The position numbers and the translations under genes are program-made. This document shows, one piece after another, positions 63,386 through 64,000 of a DNA stretch of 64,000 nt. How positions within the stretch are numbered: the stretch's first letter is position 1; each line of letters opens with the position of its first letter. The notes below the pieces were generated by a model. The model saw only the letters and a list, made by a program, of their open reading frames with translations, did not search any database and had not been told where the DNA came from. This DNA comes from Mesorhizobium sp. B2-3-4 (GTDB taxonomy: Bacteria; Pseudomonadota; Alphaproteobacteria; Rhizobiales; Rhizobiaceae): assembly GCF_006442315.1 (NCBI RefSeq), contig NZ_VFVY01000026.1, forward strand, positions 1-64,000, read 5' to 3'.

Positions 63386-64000
63386 ATGACCAATGAAGGC
63401 CCAGCCACCGTCGAAGCCGCGACCGTCGTCAAGCCGCAGGACGCGCGGCTGCAGATGTTCGCCGAGTTCTGGCATTATTTCTCGATCAACAAGGGCGCGG
63501 TGATAGGCCTCTTCGTCTTCGCGCTGCTGATCCTGGTCGCCATCTTCGCGCCGCTGCTCGCACCGCACTCGCCCGATGACCAGTTCCGCGATTTCTTCCT
63601 GACGCCGCCAGCCTGGCAGGAAGGCGGCAACGCGCAGTTCCTGCTCGGCACCGACGCCGTCGGCCGCGATATGCTGTCGCGCCTGATCTACGGTTCGCGC
63701 TTCTCGCTCGCCATCGGCTTCGTCGTCGTCACCACGGCGCTGGTCTCCGGTGTCATCCTCGGCCTGCTCGCGGGTTACTGCCGCGGCTGGGTCGACACGC
63801 TGATCATGCGCATCATGGACATCATCCTGGCCTTCCCGTCCCTGCTGCTCGCGCTGGTGCTGGTCGCGGTGCTCGGCCCCGGCCTCGTCAACGCCATGAT
63901 CGCCATCGCCTTCGTGCTGCAGCCGCACTTCGCCCGCCTCACCCGCGCCGCCGTGATGGCGGAGAAGAACCGCGAATATGTCGTGTCGGCCAAGGTCGCC
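63386..64000 (+). CDS. dppC: Dipeptide ABC transporter permease DppC (cut at window end)
   Basis: The first 205 residues of a DppC-type permease, still open at base 64000. ATG 63386 is one base after the dppB stop. Seen features are a cytoplasmic N-terminus, a membrane segment GAVIGLFVFALLILVAIFAPLLA, the conserved LLGTDAVGRDMLSRLIYGSRFSL, and MDIILAFPSLLLALVLVAVLGPGL. It pairs with DppB. The ATPase genes dppD and dppF are expected just beyond the window. Confidence 0.9.
   Translation, partial: MTNEGPATVEAATVVKPQDARLQMFAEFWHYFSINKGAVIGLFVFALLILVAIFAPLLAPHSPDDQFRDFFLTPPAWQEGGNAQFLLGTDAVGRDMLSRLIYGSRFSLAIGFVVVTTALVSGVILGLLAGYCRGWVDTLIMRIMDIILAFPSLLLALVLVAVLGPGLVNAMIAIAFVLQPHFARLTRAAVMAEKNREYVVSAKVA

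Overview
The window is a chromosomal segment of a high-GC alphaproteobacterium of the order Hyphomicrobiales, most likely Mesorhizobium or a close relative. This rests on gene content (an fds-type NAD-dependent formate dehydrogenase, a Sinorhizobium-type phospholipid methyltransferase, an FAD/GcvT demethylating dehydrogenase, a non-pyrrolysine MttB protein), on rhizobial-style palindromic repeats between genes, and on strong GC bias at third codon positions. The genus is an inference. Nearly all of the window is dense core or niche-specific metabolism. No rRNA, tRNA, CRISPR array, transposase or phage gene was recognised.

Layout. 0.1-3.2 kb: two translationally coupled glycosyltransferases. 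3.2-4.8 kb: an ArsR/SRPBCC/VOC operon on the minus strand. 5.0-6.8 kb: ilvD. 6.9-8.6 kb: an MsbA-type ABC exporter. 8.8-10.1 kb: a CodA-family deaminase with an altered active-site residue. 10.1-13 kb: a small lipoprotein, a DMT exporter, and a LysR/SnoaL divergent pair. 13-19.1 kb: a cluster with two choline-kinase-like phosphotransferases, a methyltransferase, an FAD-GcvT dehydrogenase and a DeoR regulator. 19.1-20.5 kb: an Rrf2 regulator overlapping a thioredoxin-reductase-like flavoprotein. 20.5-24.1 kb: a two-component system facing a PmtA-like methyltransferase coupled to a DedA protein. 24.2-30.9 kb: a LysR gene and a complete ydcSTUV-patD-type polyamine/GABA-aldehyde locus. 31-34 kb: a hydrolase/pseudocyclase/LuxR fusion regulator followed by three small genes. 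34.1-41.5 kb: the LysR-fdsGBA-orf-fdhD-fdsD formate dehydrogenase locus. 41.5-45.7 kb: VOC, Mrp, CoxG-like and a sugar-acid dehydratase. 45.9-48.1 kb: chrB-chrA. 48.1-51.8 kb: a small hypothetical gene, mttB and a MocR regulator. 52.1-54.5 kb: pgi and an HAD phosphatase. 54.5-57.5 kb: an AT-richer accessory insertion with an orphan gene. 57.5-60.3 kb: a SAM methyltransferase and an acyl-CoA synthetase with a histone-H1-like tail. 60.7-64 kb: dppABC, with dppC cut by the window end.

How the genes fit together. One-carbon and methylamine metabolism recurs: MttB (quaternary amine demethylation), the GcvT-type dehydrogenase (N-methyl oxidation with transfer to tetrahydrofolate) and Fds formate dehydrogenase (formate to CO2 plus NADH) could form an oxidation chain, though they lie in separate operons. 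The ydc/pat locus imports a polyamine-like substrate and oxidises the aminobutyraldehyde product. The two-component system beside pmtA-dedA suggests regulated membrane-lipid methylation.

The strongest candidates for something new are: (i) the AT-rich insertion at 54.5-57.5 kb with its unrecognised, possibly Tat-exported 471-residue protein; (ii) the hydrolase/pseudocyclase/LuxR fusion and its small-gene operon; (iii) the double-kinase/methyltransferase/dehydrogenase cluster; (iv) the H1-like tail on the acyl-CoA synthetase; (v) a 16-bp direct repeat at exactly 21-bp spacing upstream of the MocR gene; (vi) a 42-bp perfect palindrome inside the ydc operon. All functional statements are from reading the sequence and recalled family knowledge; no database search was run.
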